Positions 9,059 through 17,190 of a DNA stretch of 50,868 nucleotides are shown one piece after another. How positions within the stretch are numbered: position 1 is the first letter of the stretch; each line of letters opens with the position of its first letter. Both the position numbers and the translations under genes were made by a program. Origin of the DNA: Planctomycetota bacterium (GTDB lineage: Bacteria; Planctomycetota; Planctomycetia; Planctomycetales; Planctomycetaceae); the NCBI GenBank assembly GCA_016872645.1, contig VGZH01000039.1, forward strand, positions 1-50,868, given 5' to 3'. Below the pieces are notes generated by a model that worked only from the letters and a program-made list of their open reading frames with translations, was not told where the DNA came from and ran no database searches.

Positions 9059-9862
9059 TCACCGCTCGTCGTGAACGGGGTTTGTCAACTGCCCAATCTT
9101 CTCGATTTCGATCGTCACGGTGTCGCCGTTTTTGAGAAACACTGGCGGCTTGCGGGCTCCACCAACGCCGTGCGGTGTGCCAGTTAATATCACCGTGCCT
9201 GGGAGCAGTAGCGTGCTACCGCTGAGGAATTCGATGAGCGTTGGCACATCGAAAATCATGTCGTTGGTATTCCAATCCTGCATGGCTTGGCCGTTGAGGA
9301 TCGTCTTGATGTTCAGCGTGTTGGGATCGGGAATCTCGTCCGCAGTCACAAGGCACGGGCCCAGCGGACAGAACGTGGCAAACGTCTTGCCTCGACACCA
9401 CTGCCCGCCGCCCCGTTTAATCTGCCAGTCGCGAGCACTCACATCATTCGCGCACGTGTAGCCAAGCACATACTTCAATGCGTCCGCCTTTGAGACATTT
9501 TTGCACGGCTTGCCGATGACAACCGCCAGTTCGCATTCGTAATCCACAGCGTCGCTGCGCAATTGTCGAGGCAGCAGAATCGGATCGCCGGGATTGTTGA
9601 CCGCTCCGGAGTTCTTCATGAACAGGACCGGCCATTCAGGGATCGCTTGATTCCCCTCTTCGGCATGACGGCGGTAGTTCAGTCCGATGCACATCACGTC
9701 GACCGGTGCGATCGGAGTCAGCAACTTGGCAACGTCAGCCTTTTCGCCGGTGTCGCGGTGTTGCGCGAAAATATCCCCGTCAATCCGTGTCGTCGAACCG
9801 TCGGATTTTTGGCTCCCGAAGTGCGTGTTCCCAATCGAATCGCGATATCGAATGATCTTCAT
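9059..9862 (-). CDS. Fumarylacetoacetate hydrolase (FAH) family protein
   Basis: This encodes 267 residues. AGGAG lies 8 bases before the ATG at 9862. The FAH fold is recognised by GLNYRRHAEE, the metal-site segment YECELAVVIGK, ANDVSARDWQ and the C-terminal TGTPHGVGGARKPP. Family members cleave C-C bonds or decarboxylate/tautomerise beta-keto acids (for example acylpyruvate hydrolase, oxaloacetate decarboxylase) using Mg or Mn; the particular substrate cannot be read here. It is the first gene of a two-gene unit with the Hsp70-like gene. The gamma-carbonic anhydrase gene begins 95 bases away in the opposite direction, so the gap carries divergent promoters. Confidence 0.9.
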   Translation of the reverse strand: MKIIRYRDSIGNTHFGSQKSDGSTTRIDGDIFAQHRDTGEKADVAKLLTPIAPVDVMCIGLNYRRHAEEGNQAIPEWPVLFMKNSGAVNNPGDPILLPRQLRSDAVDYECELAVVIGKPCKNVSKADALKYVLGYTCANDVSARDWQIKRGGGQWCRGKTFATFCPLGPCLVTADEIPDPNTLNIKTILNGQAMQDWNTNDMIFDVPTLIEFLSGSTLLLPGTVILTGTPHGVGGARKPPVFLKNGDTVTIEIEKIGQLTNPVHDER

Positions 9863-9957
9863 GAATCAAGCTCCTGGTTTTTGAATGGACTCGGAGGGCA
9901 TTACGACAACTCGCCGCCAGCGTTGCAAGCGAGCGCGACAAGCGCGATTCTTCCGGA

Positions 9958-10605
9958 ATGAACGCCGACCATACGCTCTCCTCAACACTCGATGCGATCC
10001 CCTGCCCCACTCTGCCGTACCCCGACGAAGGGAACGTTTGGAATGCGCTGTGGACTCCACCAGAAATCGACCCAACCGCATGGGTCGCCCCCGGCGCAAC
10101 CGTCTTCGGCCGAGTGCGACTGAAAGCTCGCAGTTCAGTCTGGTATGGCTGTGTACTCCGCGGCGACGGCGATCTCATCGAAGTCGGCGAGGACACGAAC
10201 GTCCAAGACGGCTCAATTCTGCACGTCGATCACGGCTTTCCCTGCATCCTGGGCAACCGAGTCACGCTCGGTCATCGCGCGCTGGTCCATGCGTCAGTGG
10301 TCGGCGACGACACGATGATCGCAATCGGTGCGACAGTTCTCAGCCGCTGCGTGATTGGCGAGCAAGCCCTGATCGCCGCCGGAGCGGTCGTCATGGAGGG
10401 GACGCACGTCCCGCCACGCACACTGTGGGCTGGCTGTCCCGCGCGCAAGATCAAAGACTTGACGGACGAGCAACTCGCACGGATCGCTCACGCCTGGAAG
10501 CACTACGTCAACAACGGCCAATTGGCTCTCGCCCGATTTGGGAGGCGGCATATTGACGAGTTGGTGAATTCCGCGCGAGCGCATTCGATGGACAGCCAAT
10601 CATGA
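9958..10605 (+). CDS. Gamma-class carbonic anhydrase family protein
   Basis: This encodes 215 residues forming a left-handed parallel beta helix of hexapeptide repeats (about 38-150). The three zinc ligands of the gamma class are in place: His89 (ILHVDHG), His106 (LGHRAL) and His111 (LVHAS), so a trimeric metalloenzyme is likely. Relatives (YrdA/PaaY/CaiE type) include proteins with no measured carbonic anhydrase activity, so hydration of CO2 is probable but not proved. The N-terminal 35 residues are an extension not needed for the fold. Its last 6 bases overlap the end of the convergent zinc-ribbon gene. Confidence 0.9.
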   Translation: MNADHTLSSTLDAIPCPTLPYPDEGNVWNALWTPPEIDPTAWVAPGATVFGRVRLKARSSVWYGCVLRGDGDLIEVGEDTNVQDGSILHVDHGFPCILGNRVTLGHRALVHASVVGDDTMIAIGATVLSRCVIGEQALIAAGAVVMEGTHVPPRTLWAGCPARKIKDLTDEQLARIAHAWKHYVNNGQLALARFGRRHIDELVNSARAHSMDSQS

Positions 10606-10929
10606 ACGGAAAGACTGGTCGCTAGGATCAGACTCGCGCCAGCCCGTGCGTTTTGTCCGCCGACAATTGGAACAATAATAATTCCAGTGAACCGAGCGTG
10701 TTCGTCTTGCGGTCTGCATCCCGCAGTAAGGACAGTGAACCGACATCCCTTTGAAGACGTCGAGGTGTCCGATGCTGGCTCCCAAAAAAAATCCGACGAC
10801 GATTCCCACGAAGATTGCCGCTTCGTGATTTACGACCAACGCGCCAACGACGTATCCCGAAAACATTAAAAAAGGTAACCAAAACATTTCCCACAACAGC
10901 ATCAGCAGAATGTGCATTCGGATCGACAT
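10600..10929 (-). CDS. Small membrane protein with C-terminal zinc ribbon
   Basis: This encodes 109 residues. There are two hydrophobic segments (about 7-32 and 36-53) followed by a zinc ribbon, CPYC at 66-69 and CSNC at 86-89, with a basic tail. The topology suggests a cytoplasmic zinc ribbon tethered to the inner membrane. I do not recognise a named family. It converges with the carbonic anhydrase gene, overlapping by 6 bases. The paired cysteine motifs argue that it is a real gene and not an antisense shadow. Confidence 0.7.
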   Translation of the reverse strand: MSIRMHILLMLLWEMFWLPFLMFSGYVVGALVVNHEAAIFVGIVVGFFLGASIGHLDVFKGMSVHCPYCGMQTARRTRSVHWNYYCSNCRRTKRTGWRESDPSDQSFRS

Positions 10930-11047
10930 GACGAATCACTCGCACCTTCCGAACGGCGACGCAACACGCATGGTTCTCCACCCAAAAGCAGCCGACTGAC
11001 GCGGAGTTTGATTCACGGTGAAGTCACCAGCAAACCAGGCGGTGATG

Positions 11048-11077
11048 TTCCCAAATTATGAATCGTCGCGCTATAAT
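11048..11077 (+). promoter_or_regulatory. Candidate sigma-70 promoter for the DUF6580-like gene
   Basis: A perfect TATAAT lies at 11072-11077. A weak -35 (TTCCCA, 11048-11053) is 18 bases upstream. Transcription would begin near 11084, leaving about a 73-base leader before the ATG at 11157. Confidence 0.45.
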
Positions 11078-11156
11078 GTCACATCGCACGACCGGTTTGT
11101 GCCCGGACATGCGTATCCTTTTCGAACTTTCCCCGACCGAGGAGTTTTCAGCCGAA

Positions 11157-11747
11157 ATGCCTAGCTCGCGAGTTTTACTGTTGATCGTATTGATCTTTAC
11201 GGCCGCGTTCGCACGGTTAGTGCCGCACATGTACAATGCCACTCCGGTGACCGCGGTCACGCTCTTTGCTGCGGCATATCTGCCAGCCCGACGCTGGAGT
11301 GTGCTGCTGCCCTTTGCCGCGATGTTCTTCAGTGATCTGGTACTGTACGCAACCAAAGATATCGCCTATCGCGATCAAGCCATCTTCAACATGCTGTTCG
11401 TTTACTCGGCTTTCGCCGGCATCGCGTTACTGGGTCAGTTGCTGCGTCGGCAAGTGACGGCCAGTCGAGTCATCGGAACGGCAGTAGTTGGCTCAATTTT
11501 ATTTTTTCTGGTCACGAACTTTGGAGCGTGGCTGGCGTTGAGCCAACCTTTGAGTACGGGTGAGCCCGCCTTTTATTCACGCACGCTTGGCGGTTTGATC
11601 GACTGCTACATCGCCGGCGTTCCATTCTTTCGCGGGACGTTCTTCGGCGATTTGATCTACACCACCGCACTGTTTGGCGGCCTGGCCTTGCTGGAACGAA
11701 TCGTTCCACAATTTCAGCAGCCGATCGCGCAACCGACCGTTCAATAG
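11157..11747 (+). CDS. Polytopic membrane protein, DUF6580-like
   Basis: This encodes 196 residues from the ATG at 11157, which has GAGGAG 12 bases upstream; an in-frame start at 11058 would place the N-terminus in the predicted leader. Five or six hydrophobic segments span nearly the whole chain (LLLIVLIFTAAFARLVPH, AVTLFAAAYLPARRW, VLLPFAAMFFSDLVL, and others). The pattern, with PARRWSVLLPFAAMFFSDLVL and FLVTNFGAWL, resembles the DUF6580 membrane family, which looks like ECF-transporter S components; no substrate is known. It is a single gene with its own promoter, converging on the small HDxxH gene. Confidence 0.75.
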   Translation: MPSSRVLLLIVLIFTAAFARLVPHMYNATPVTAVTLFAAAYLPARRWSVLLPFAAMFFSDLVLYATKDIAYRDQAIFNMLFVYSAFAGIALLGQLLRRQVTASRVIGTAVVGSILFFLVTNFGAWLALSQPLSTGEPAFYSRTLGGLIDCYIAGVPFFRGTFFGDLIYTTALFGGLALLERIVPQFQQPIAQPTVQ

Positions 11748-11757
11748 GCGTCGCCAT

Positions 11758-12249
11758 TCAAATCTGAACGGCCGTACGTCCGCGCGAAGTTCGAAATCCG
11801 TATTCAATGGCGAACCAATTGGCGTAGCGTTCGCGGTCCTCGGCGCGCGTGTTGCGTGTGTCGAGCACATGTGCAATGTCGTGGATCAAGACGTTGTTGA
11901 GGTAAAAGTCCTTGAGTGACTTCGTTGTCGAAGTCAGTGTCCATTCGCGGCCCGCTTCCGCCCAGACACCACCAAACATGCGAGCTTCAATCTGCTGCTG
12001 AGGAGTCGGTGGACAGACGTAGGTTTCCACGAGCGACTTCTCGATCGGGTACAGGTACACGCTGGCTCCCCACTGCATTCCGTAACAGGGGAACAAACCT
12101 CGACTTTTTGCACGATCGAAGTCGGCAGCAAAGACAGACACTGACGGTCGTGCCGATTGCGCAACGGAAGATCGGCAATCAAGGAGACTGGCGGAGGCGG
12201 CGGCGACGCGGTTATTTGGCTGTGATTCCCGCCGTCTTGTACGGCTCAC
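11758..12249 (-). CDS. Small protein with HDxxH motif, degenerate zincin-like
   Basis: About 163 residues from a GTG at 12249; the true start is uncertain and may be further in. The last third carries VLIHDIAHVLDTRNTRAEDRERYANWF. This has the layout of a gluzincin helix (HExxH followed by a downstream acidic helix), but the catalytic glutamate is aspartate (HDIAH). The chain may be a weakly active or non-catalytic zincin, or a metal-binding regulator. It overlaps the end of the kinase gene by 38 bases on the same strand, so it is almost certainly translated from the same message and may work with the kinase. Confidence 0.6.
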   Translation of the reverse strand: MSRTRRRESQPNNRVAAASASLLDCRSSVAQSARPSVSVFAADFDRAKSRGLFPCYGMQWGASVYLYPIEKSLVETYVCPPTPQQQIEARMFGGVWAEAGREWTLTSTTKSLKDFYLNNVLIHDIAHVLDTRNTRAEDRERYANWFAIEYGFRTSRGRTAVQI

Positions 12250-15200
12250 CCGCCTTGGCGACTAAAAATAATTCGGCGGTCGGACGTGTCGTCTCGAATT
12301 GAATTGATGGAACACGCGATCCACTATTGCCAAGCAAGTCGCGTTCACCGTTCGCGGCATTCTTTGTTTTGCGGTCTGTCCAGTTGTTCTCGATCGGTTT
12401 GTCGGCACTCATCAGCGAATTGAACTTGTTCGCGTCGTAGCCTTTCGCGATGAGCAACTCGGCCTTCGCCGGGCCTGAAAACAAACAATTGCGCCACTTC
12501 AGGTCGCCAGATCCTTCCCTTGGCATTGCCTCAAACAACAAACCGGCTTCGGCCTGATTGCGAAACGAGCAATGATCGATCAGCACATTTTTCGCCACCA
12601 CTCCTTCGGCGAAGCGAATACCGCTGGTTGACCCAGTCACTCCGCAGTTGCGGACGGCCAACGACTCAACAGAACCTTCAAGGAGGACGCCCGCCGACAT
12701 CGACCCAAAAAAACGGCAGCGTTGCACAGTGACGCGTTGACTCGCCCCACCATTGCCCGACTTGCCGATGTGGACACCAGCCGCGGTCGGAGAGGCTTTC
12801 TGAATTGTGTTCAATTCCAAAACGATGCCATCGGCTCCTTCCCCCCCGACCGCACCGCTCAGTTCGATCCCAGCTTTCCCAGGATCCGAGATGACACAAT
12901 TTCGAACTCGACAGCGTTCGACCGAACCGGAGATGACAATCCCCTTCTCCTTTTGCGGAAATCCCTCCAGATCAATTTTCAGGTTCTCGATCGTCACGCC
13001 GCTGCGGTTTTTGATGGTGATCGCTGGCTCGGAAAGGCTGGGAGATGTCAGCGTCGCCGGCTTTCCGGCGGTCTCCGAAGTCAGATGAACTTCGCCAGGA
13101 AATGATTCATCGAAGACGATCGCTTCCTCAAATATTTGCCCCGATTTCACCTGGATCAGGAATCTCAGCGGCTTTCCGTTGGCGGCTTTCTCGTGCTCGG
13201 CACGGCTCTCGACCGCGGAATGAACCGCTCGGCCGATTGATTTGAATTCGCCACCGGCTCCAACCACCAGCGTGACTTCATAAGCGGCTGACTTTTTTGC
13301 TCCGCCCGCCGCGCTGCTCCCCAGCAATTTTTCCGCTTTTCCATTCTTGGTGGAATTCGCGCTGGGATTGCCGGATTCACCCGAACCGCGAGTGCTCCAC
13401 CAAGCAATGCCTCCGATGACCACGACGCCAGCCAGCGCCAACGAGACGTATCGAACTGCGGGATTCTTGAGCAAGTCGCTGATCGAGTTCGCGGACTTCT
13501 TGAGAGTTGGTGCCACCAGCTCCGCACGACTAGCCCCGAAAGACAGCTCGGAGGCGTCCGACTCTGGCGATGGCGATGCAATCACCACTGTTTCCACAAA
13601 CGAAGGATTACGAGGAACCGACTTAATTGGAGCATCGTGTACTTCTGGTTCGACTTCCTCGGTGGATGTCTCTTCGCTTTGAGCACCGAAGAGCGCGAAA
13701 AGGTTGTCATCCTGTCCGGTCTCTGCTGAGGACTCCAAAGGGGTGACGAGGATCGCTTCATTTGCAGCTTGATTGTCAAACTGAAAGTCAGTCGGGGTCT
13801 GTGTGGTCTCCGAAGATGCTTCCGCAAAAAAGTTGATTGGGACTGGACCGGGTCCAGCGGAAGTCGTCTTAGGGACAGCGGCCATCACCGGTGACGCCAC
13901 AGGCGTTGCCACAACCGGGGCGGCAATCGGCACAACTGGTTTCGCCACAGGAGGCAGCGGGGCTGCCACCGGCTTAGCAATCGGAACAGCAAGCGGTGGC
14001 GCTGCGACCGGAACGACGACCGGCACGGCAATCGGCGGAGCCGTCGGACTCTGAGTTGGAGCGGCTGTCGCTGTTGTTGGCCGTAAAATGTCACCGGCCG
14101 AAGAATCATCGGCGTCTGCCGGACTTTCTACAGAACCCAAGACGTCTGAATTGGGCTTCAGAATCGCCGGGGCACTGTACAAATCTCGCGGCGGAAGAGC
14201 CGCTCGCGCACTCGCGTGCGAGAGCGGGAGACGGGACTGTTTCCAATCGGCACCAACATTGTCGGCCAACCATTGACGACACGCTTCGGCGACTTCAGCC
14301 GCAGATTGATAACGATCCTCCGGTTTCTTCTCGACCATCTTGTTGAGGATCGCGGATAACGAGACTGGGCAGTCGATCCGCGTATCGGTCAGCGGCGGAA
14401 ATGGCTTTGACTGATGCCAAATCAGCCTTTGCGTCAGCGTGCCTTCTGTGAACGGCGGATGTCCCGTCAGAAAGAAATACAGCGAGCACCCCAAACTATA
14501 GATGTCGGCTCGCGTATCGACCGCGTGGCTATCGAGCGCCTGTTCCGGGGCGAGATAGTCGGCGGTGCCGAGCACTTTTTCATCATGAGCCACCGTCAGC
14601 GGATTCGCTTCCGCATCGTTGAAGAAGCGTGCCAATCCCATGTCTAGGATTTTGATGACGCCGTTGGTATCGATCAGAATGTTTCCCGGCTTGATGTCGC
14701 GATGCACGAGTCCCGCGCGGTGCGCGTGCTCCAAGCCTTCGGCTGATTGCCGGATGTATTCGACCGCGTCGGCGAAGTTGGCTGGCCCGTTGCGAGCGAT
14801 CAATTCCTGCAAGCTCTGTCCGGTGACGTACTCCATCACCAGGAAGTGAGTCTGCGAATCGCGGTCCTGAGCACAATCGACGTCATAGGCACGCACGATG
14901 TTCGGGTGATCGACCGACGCGACCGCTTGTGCCTCGCGGTGAAAACGGGCGAGGTACGACGCCTCATTGACTCGTTTGGAGGGCAGCACTTTGATCGCGC
15001 AGCGTCGCTTCATTAGCACGTGCTCGGCCAGGTAGACCGAACTCATCCCCCCTTTACCTAGCAAGTCCAGCAGCTTGTACTTGCCCAGCGAGAAGCCCTT
15101 GTGCTTTCCGGCGAGCAGTTTCTCGGCCTGCCAGCGCGTGACGATCTCGTCACCAACGAGTGCATCGGCGATCGACTGCGAAGTGGTGACGTCGACCCCT

Positions 15201-15304
15201 TGAGCCTCGTACTGCTGCAACAGCTTTTGAAGCTTCTCCTTGTCGATCAAGCCGCTCTGCCGAACGACTTGCAAAAACGATTCGACAGTCAACTTGAGGG
15301 CCAT
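12212..15304 (-). CDS. Membrane Ser/Thr protein kinase with beta-helix ectodomain
   Basis: This encodes 1030 residues from the ATG at 15304. Order: an N-terminal helical region (1-70); a Hanks-type kinase domain (75-350) with glycine loop GKGGMSSVY, Lys105, HRDIKPGNIL (Asp203) and DMG (Asp221) instead of DFG; a Pro/Ala/Val-rich linker (about 415-480) with repeated P-V-A units; an acidic region; one membrane helix (619-637); and an outer part (about 675-985) with parallel beta-helix repeats (IKNRSGVTIENLKI, RVRNCVISDPGKAGI, VTVQRCRFFG, LIDHCSF). The kinase faces the cytoplasm and the beta helix, a fold usual in polysaccharide-binding or -cleaving proteins, faces outward, suggesting a receptor for a cell-surface or environmental polymer. 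No lyase residues can be asserted. Overlaps the downstream HDxxH gene. Confidence 0.9.
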   Translation of the reverse strand: MALKLTVESFLQVVRQSGLIDKEKLQKLLQQYEAQGVDVTTSQSIADALVGDEIVTRWQAEKLLAGKHKGFSLGKYKLLDLLGKGGMSSVYLAEHVLMKRRCAIKVLPSKRVNEASYLARFHREAQAVASVDHPNIVRAYDVDCAQDRDSQTHFLVMEYVTGQSLQELIARNGPANFADAVEYIRQSAEGLEHAHRAGLVHRDIKPGNILIDTNGVIKILDMGLARFFNDAEANPLTVAHDEKVLGTADYLAPEQALDSHAVDTRADIYSLGCSLYFFLTGHPPFTEGTLTQRLIWHQSKPFPPLTDTRIDCPVSLSAILNKMVEKKPEDRYQSAAEVAEACRQWLADNVGADWKQSRLPLSHASARAALPPRDLYSAPAILKPNSDVLGSVESPADADDSSAGDILRPTTATAAPTQSPTAPPIAVPVVVPVAAPPLAVPIAKPVAAPLPPVAKPVVPIAAPVVATPVASPVMAAVPKTTSAGPGPVPINFFAEASSETTQTPTDFQFDNQAANEAILVTPLESSAETGQDDNLFALFGAQSEETSTEEVEPEVHDAPIKSVPRNPSFVETVVIASPSPESDASELSFGASRAELVAPTLKKSANSISDLLKNPAVRYVSLALAGVVVIGGIAWWSTRGSGESGNPSANSTKNGKAEKLLGSSAAGGAKKSAAYEVTLVVGAGGEFKSIGRAVHSAVESRAEHEKAANGKPLRFLIQVKSGQIFEEAIVFDESFPGEVHLTSETAGKPATLTSPSLSEPAITIKNRSGVTIENLKIDLEGFPQKEKGIVISGSVERCRVRNCVISDPGKAGIELSGAVGGEGADGIVLELNTIQKASPTAAGVHIGKSGNGGASQRVTVQRCRFFGSMSAGVLLEGSVESLAVRNCGVTGSTSGIRFAEGVVAKNVLIDHCSFRNQAEAGLLFEAMPREGSGDLKWRNCLFSGPAKAELLIAKGYDANKFNSLMSADKPIENNWTDRKTKNAANGERDLLGNSGSRVPSIQFETTRPTAELFLVAKAGEPYKTAGITAK

Positions 15305-15479
15305 GCGAAACCAACCCAAACATGCAGCGTGATGAGGGACGCGGAATATAGTTTGAAAAAGCGGGGAGTGGTATTAAATCAGTCGATTCTTTGGCTTTCC
15401 AGCACGGGGCCACGCTCCCCGAATCGCCGACTTTTGGAAACGGCTGGATTCGTCCAAATCATCGTCCTGTTCCGGGACA

Positions 15480-15508
15480 TTCGCAGTACGAATCGCTGCC
15501 ACTACAAT
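15480..15508 (+). promoter_or_regulatory. Candidate sigma-70 promoter for hemE
   Basis: TTCGCA (15480-15485), a 17-base spacer and TACAAT (15503-15508) match the sigma-70 consensus at four and five of six positions. The start of transcription would be near 15515, about 20 bases before the TTG start codon, just enough to include the GAGGAG ribosome site. Confidence 0.45.
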
Positions 15509-15534
15509 CGCGCCCTCAACCGAGGAGCCTTACT

Positions 15535-16575
15535 TTGTCCGATGCCCTGCAAAACAGTCGTTTCCTGAAGGCCGTCCGTCGCGAGCCCACCGACACCACC
15601 CCCATCTGGATCATGCGTCAGGCTGGCCGCTACCTGCCGGAATACATGGAGGTCCGCCGCCGCGTGACCTTCATGGAACTCTGCAAACGCCCGGATTTGG
15701 CGGCTGAAGTCACGCTGACGGCTCAGCGAGTGCTCGGCGTCGATGCCGCGATTTTGTTTGCCGATTTGCTGCCGATTCTCGAACCGATCGGGTTACAACT
15801 GGAATACACCGCCGGCGAAGGTCCGGTGATCCACAATCCGGTCCGAGACGCCGCTGGGATCGACGCGCTACGACCTGTCGATGATGTCGATTCCCTAAAG
15901 TACGTTTTCGACGCCGTCCGGCTGATCCGCCGCGATCTGCCCGCCAATATCCCGCTGCTCGGCTTCGCCGGAGCCCCCTTCACACTCGCGTCGTACGCCA
16001 TCGAAGGGGGTAGTTCGAAGAATTACGCCAACGTCAAACGGCTGATGTATTCTGATTCCGGAGCCTGGACCGCGCTGATGAACTGTCTAACGCACAGCCT
16101 CGTCAAGTACATCCTGGCGCAGGTGAAAGCTGGCTGTCAGGCGATTCAACTCTTCGACAGTTGGGCCGGCTGCCTCTCGCCGAGCGACTATCGCGACTAC
16201 GTCCTGCCGCACACGAAGACTGTCATCGACAGCGTGAAACACTTCGCGCCGGTCATCAACTTCGCAACCGGCAATCCAGCCTTGCTGCCGCTCCTTCGCG
16301 AAGGGGGTGGCGACGTGATCGGCCTCGATTGGCGAGTCGATCTGCGGGATGGCTGGAAAACTGTGGGGCACGATGTCGCCGTCCAAGGCAACCTCGACCC
16401 AATCACGCTGCTGACCGACATCCCCACAATTCGTCGCCGCGCCTTGGAAGTCCTGGCCGCCGCGGAGCACCGACCCGGCCACATCTTCAACCTCGGCCAC
16501 GGTATCACTCCTGAAGTCCGCCCCGAACACGCCAAAGCCTTGGTTGAGATCGTGCATGAACTCGGAGCAAGGTAG
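15535..16575 (+). CDS. hemE: Uroporphyrinogen decarboxylase
   Basis: This encodes 346 residues, the usual length. The start is a TTG at 15535: GAGGAG (15522-15527) lies 7 bases upstream and the protein then begins as expected ([17 protein letters not shown]). The in-frame ATG at 15391 would add 48 unrelated residues upstream of the likely promoter. The signature [10 protein letters not shown] is present near residue 26, with [11 protein letters not shown] and FNLGHGI further on. The enzyme removes four carboxyl groups from uroporphyrinogen III to give coproporphyrinogen III in the cytoplasm, for heme. No other heme gene is adjacent. The TTG start may lower translation. Confidence 0.96.
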   Translation: MSDALQNSRFLKAVRREPTDTTPIWIMRQAGRYLPEYMEVRRRVTFMELCKRPDLAAEVTLTAQRVLGVDAAILFADLLPILEPIGLQLEYTAGEGPVIHNPVRDAAGIDALRPVDDVDSLKYVFDAVRLIRRDLPANIPLLGFAGAPFTLASYAIEGGSSKNYANVKRLMYSDSGAWTALMNCLTHSLVKYILAQVKAGCQAIQLFDSWAGCLSPSDYRDYVLPHTKTVIDSVKHFAPVINFATGNPALLPLLREGGGDVIGLDWRVDLRDGWKTVGHDVAVQGNLDPITLLTDIPTIRRRALEVLAAAEHRPGHIFNLGHGITPEVRPEHAKALVEIVHELGAR

Positions 16576-16673
16576 TCGTCTCGCGCTGCGACCGGGAAGC
16601 CGAGCGTTTTATCGACGTCGCTCGTGAGATCATGCCTCATTAGCCATCCAACTTCGTCCTCGCGCTCGGCACT

Positions 16674-16697
16674 CCTGTCGCGGAGCGACAGGGCTAC
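16674..16697. repeat. GTAGCCC hairpin element, copy 1
   Basis: A perfect 8-bp stem (CCTGTCGC, GGA loop, GCGACAGG) is followed by GGCTAC. Read on the minus strand it begins GTAGCCC, and this TAG is the stop codon of the thioesterase gene. A second copy at 36808-36831 does the same for another gene. It also sits between convergent hemE and thioesterase genes, where it could act as a 3'-end structure. Confidence 0.7.
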
Positions 16698-17089
16698 GAT
16701 TCGGCACACATCTGTAACAACTCGCTCGGTATCCGTTGCAGTTTGCCAGCACGGTCTACGCAAGCCAGCGTGCTGTGCCCACTGCAGAGCAGCATGCCAT
16801 CTCGCAACAATTCGTACTCGTGCTCGAGCTTCGCTTCTGTCGCAGCCGTGATCGTCGTCCGCAGCGTCAGCAAGTCGTCGTACCGAGCCGGCACGCGATA
16901 CCTGCAATCGAGCTTCGCGACGACGAGGAACAAGCCGCCCTCCTCCATCGCTCGGTAGTCGCCCCCTTGAGCCCGAAACAATTCTGTCCGTCCAAGCTCA
17001 AAGTAGCAGAAGTAATTCGCATGATGCAGAAACCCCATCGCGTCGGTTTCCGAGTACCGCACCCGAATCTGAATCTCATGTTGTCGCAT
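16694..17089 (-). CDS. Acyl-CoA thioesterase, YbgC/4HBT hotdog family
   Basis: This encodes 131 residues from the ATG at 17089; a longer frame to 17488 is antisense-like and crosses a repeat. The hotdog signature [19 protein letters not shown] carries the catalytic Asp (residue 16), and [11 protein letters not shown] follows. Members hydrolyse acyl-CoA thioesters in the cytoplasm; the YbgC subgroup often works with envelope functions. No tol-pal gene is nearby. It lies downstream of the ALDH/ligase pair on the same strand but is separated by a hairpin. A shared role in acyl metabolism is possible but not shown. The stop codon lies inside a dispersed repeat. Confidence 0.88.
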   Translation of the reverse strand: MRQHEIQIRVRYSETDAMGFLHHANYFCYFELGRTELFRAQGGDYRAMEEGGLFLVVAKLDCRYRVPARYDDLLTLRTTITAATEAKLEHEYELLRDGMLLCSGHSTLACVDRAGKLQRIPSELLQMCAES

Positions 17090-17114
17090 GGCTAGGCCTG
17101 ATGCTCTGATTTGA

Positions 17115-17173
17115 CCCACAAAGTCACAAAGGCACGAAGCCAATCGTTGTGTCTTCGTGCCTTTGTGGTCCAT
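17115..17173. repeat. Octanucleotide repeat forming a hairpin (CACAAAGG family)
   Basis: Units of 8 bases (CACAAAGT, CACAAAGG, CACGAAGC) are followed, after a short loop, by their complement (GTGTCTTC, GTGCCTTT, GTGGTCCA). The arms 17124-17139 and 17153-17168 pair at 15 of 16 positions. The element lies between the end of the ALDH gene and the thioesterase gene and could end or stabilise the ALDH transcript. Confidence 0.7.
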
Positions 17174-17190
17174 CTCATTGTCGTGGTGGA

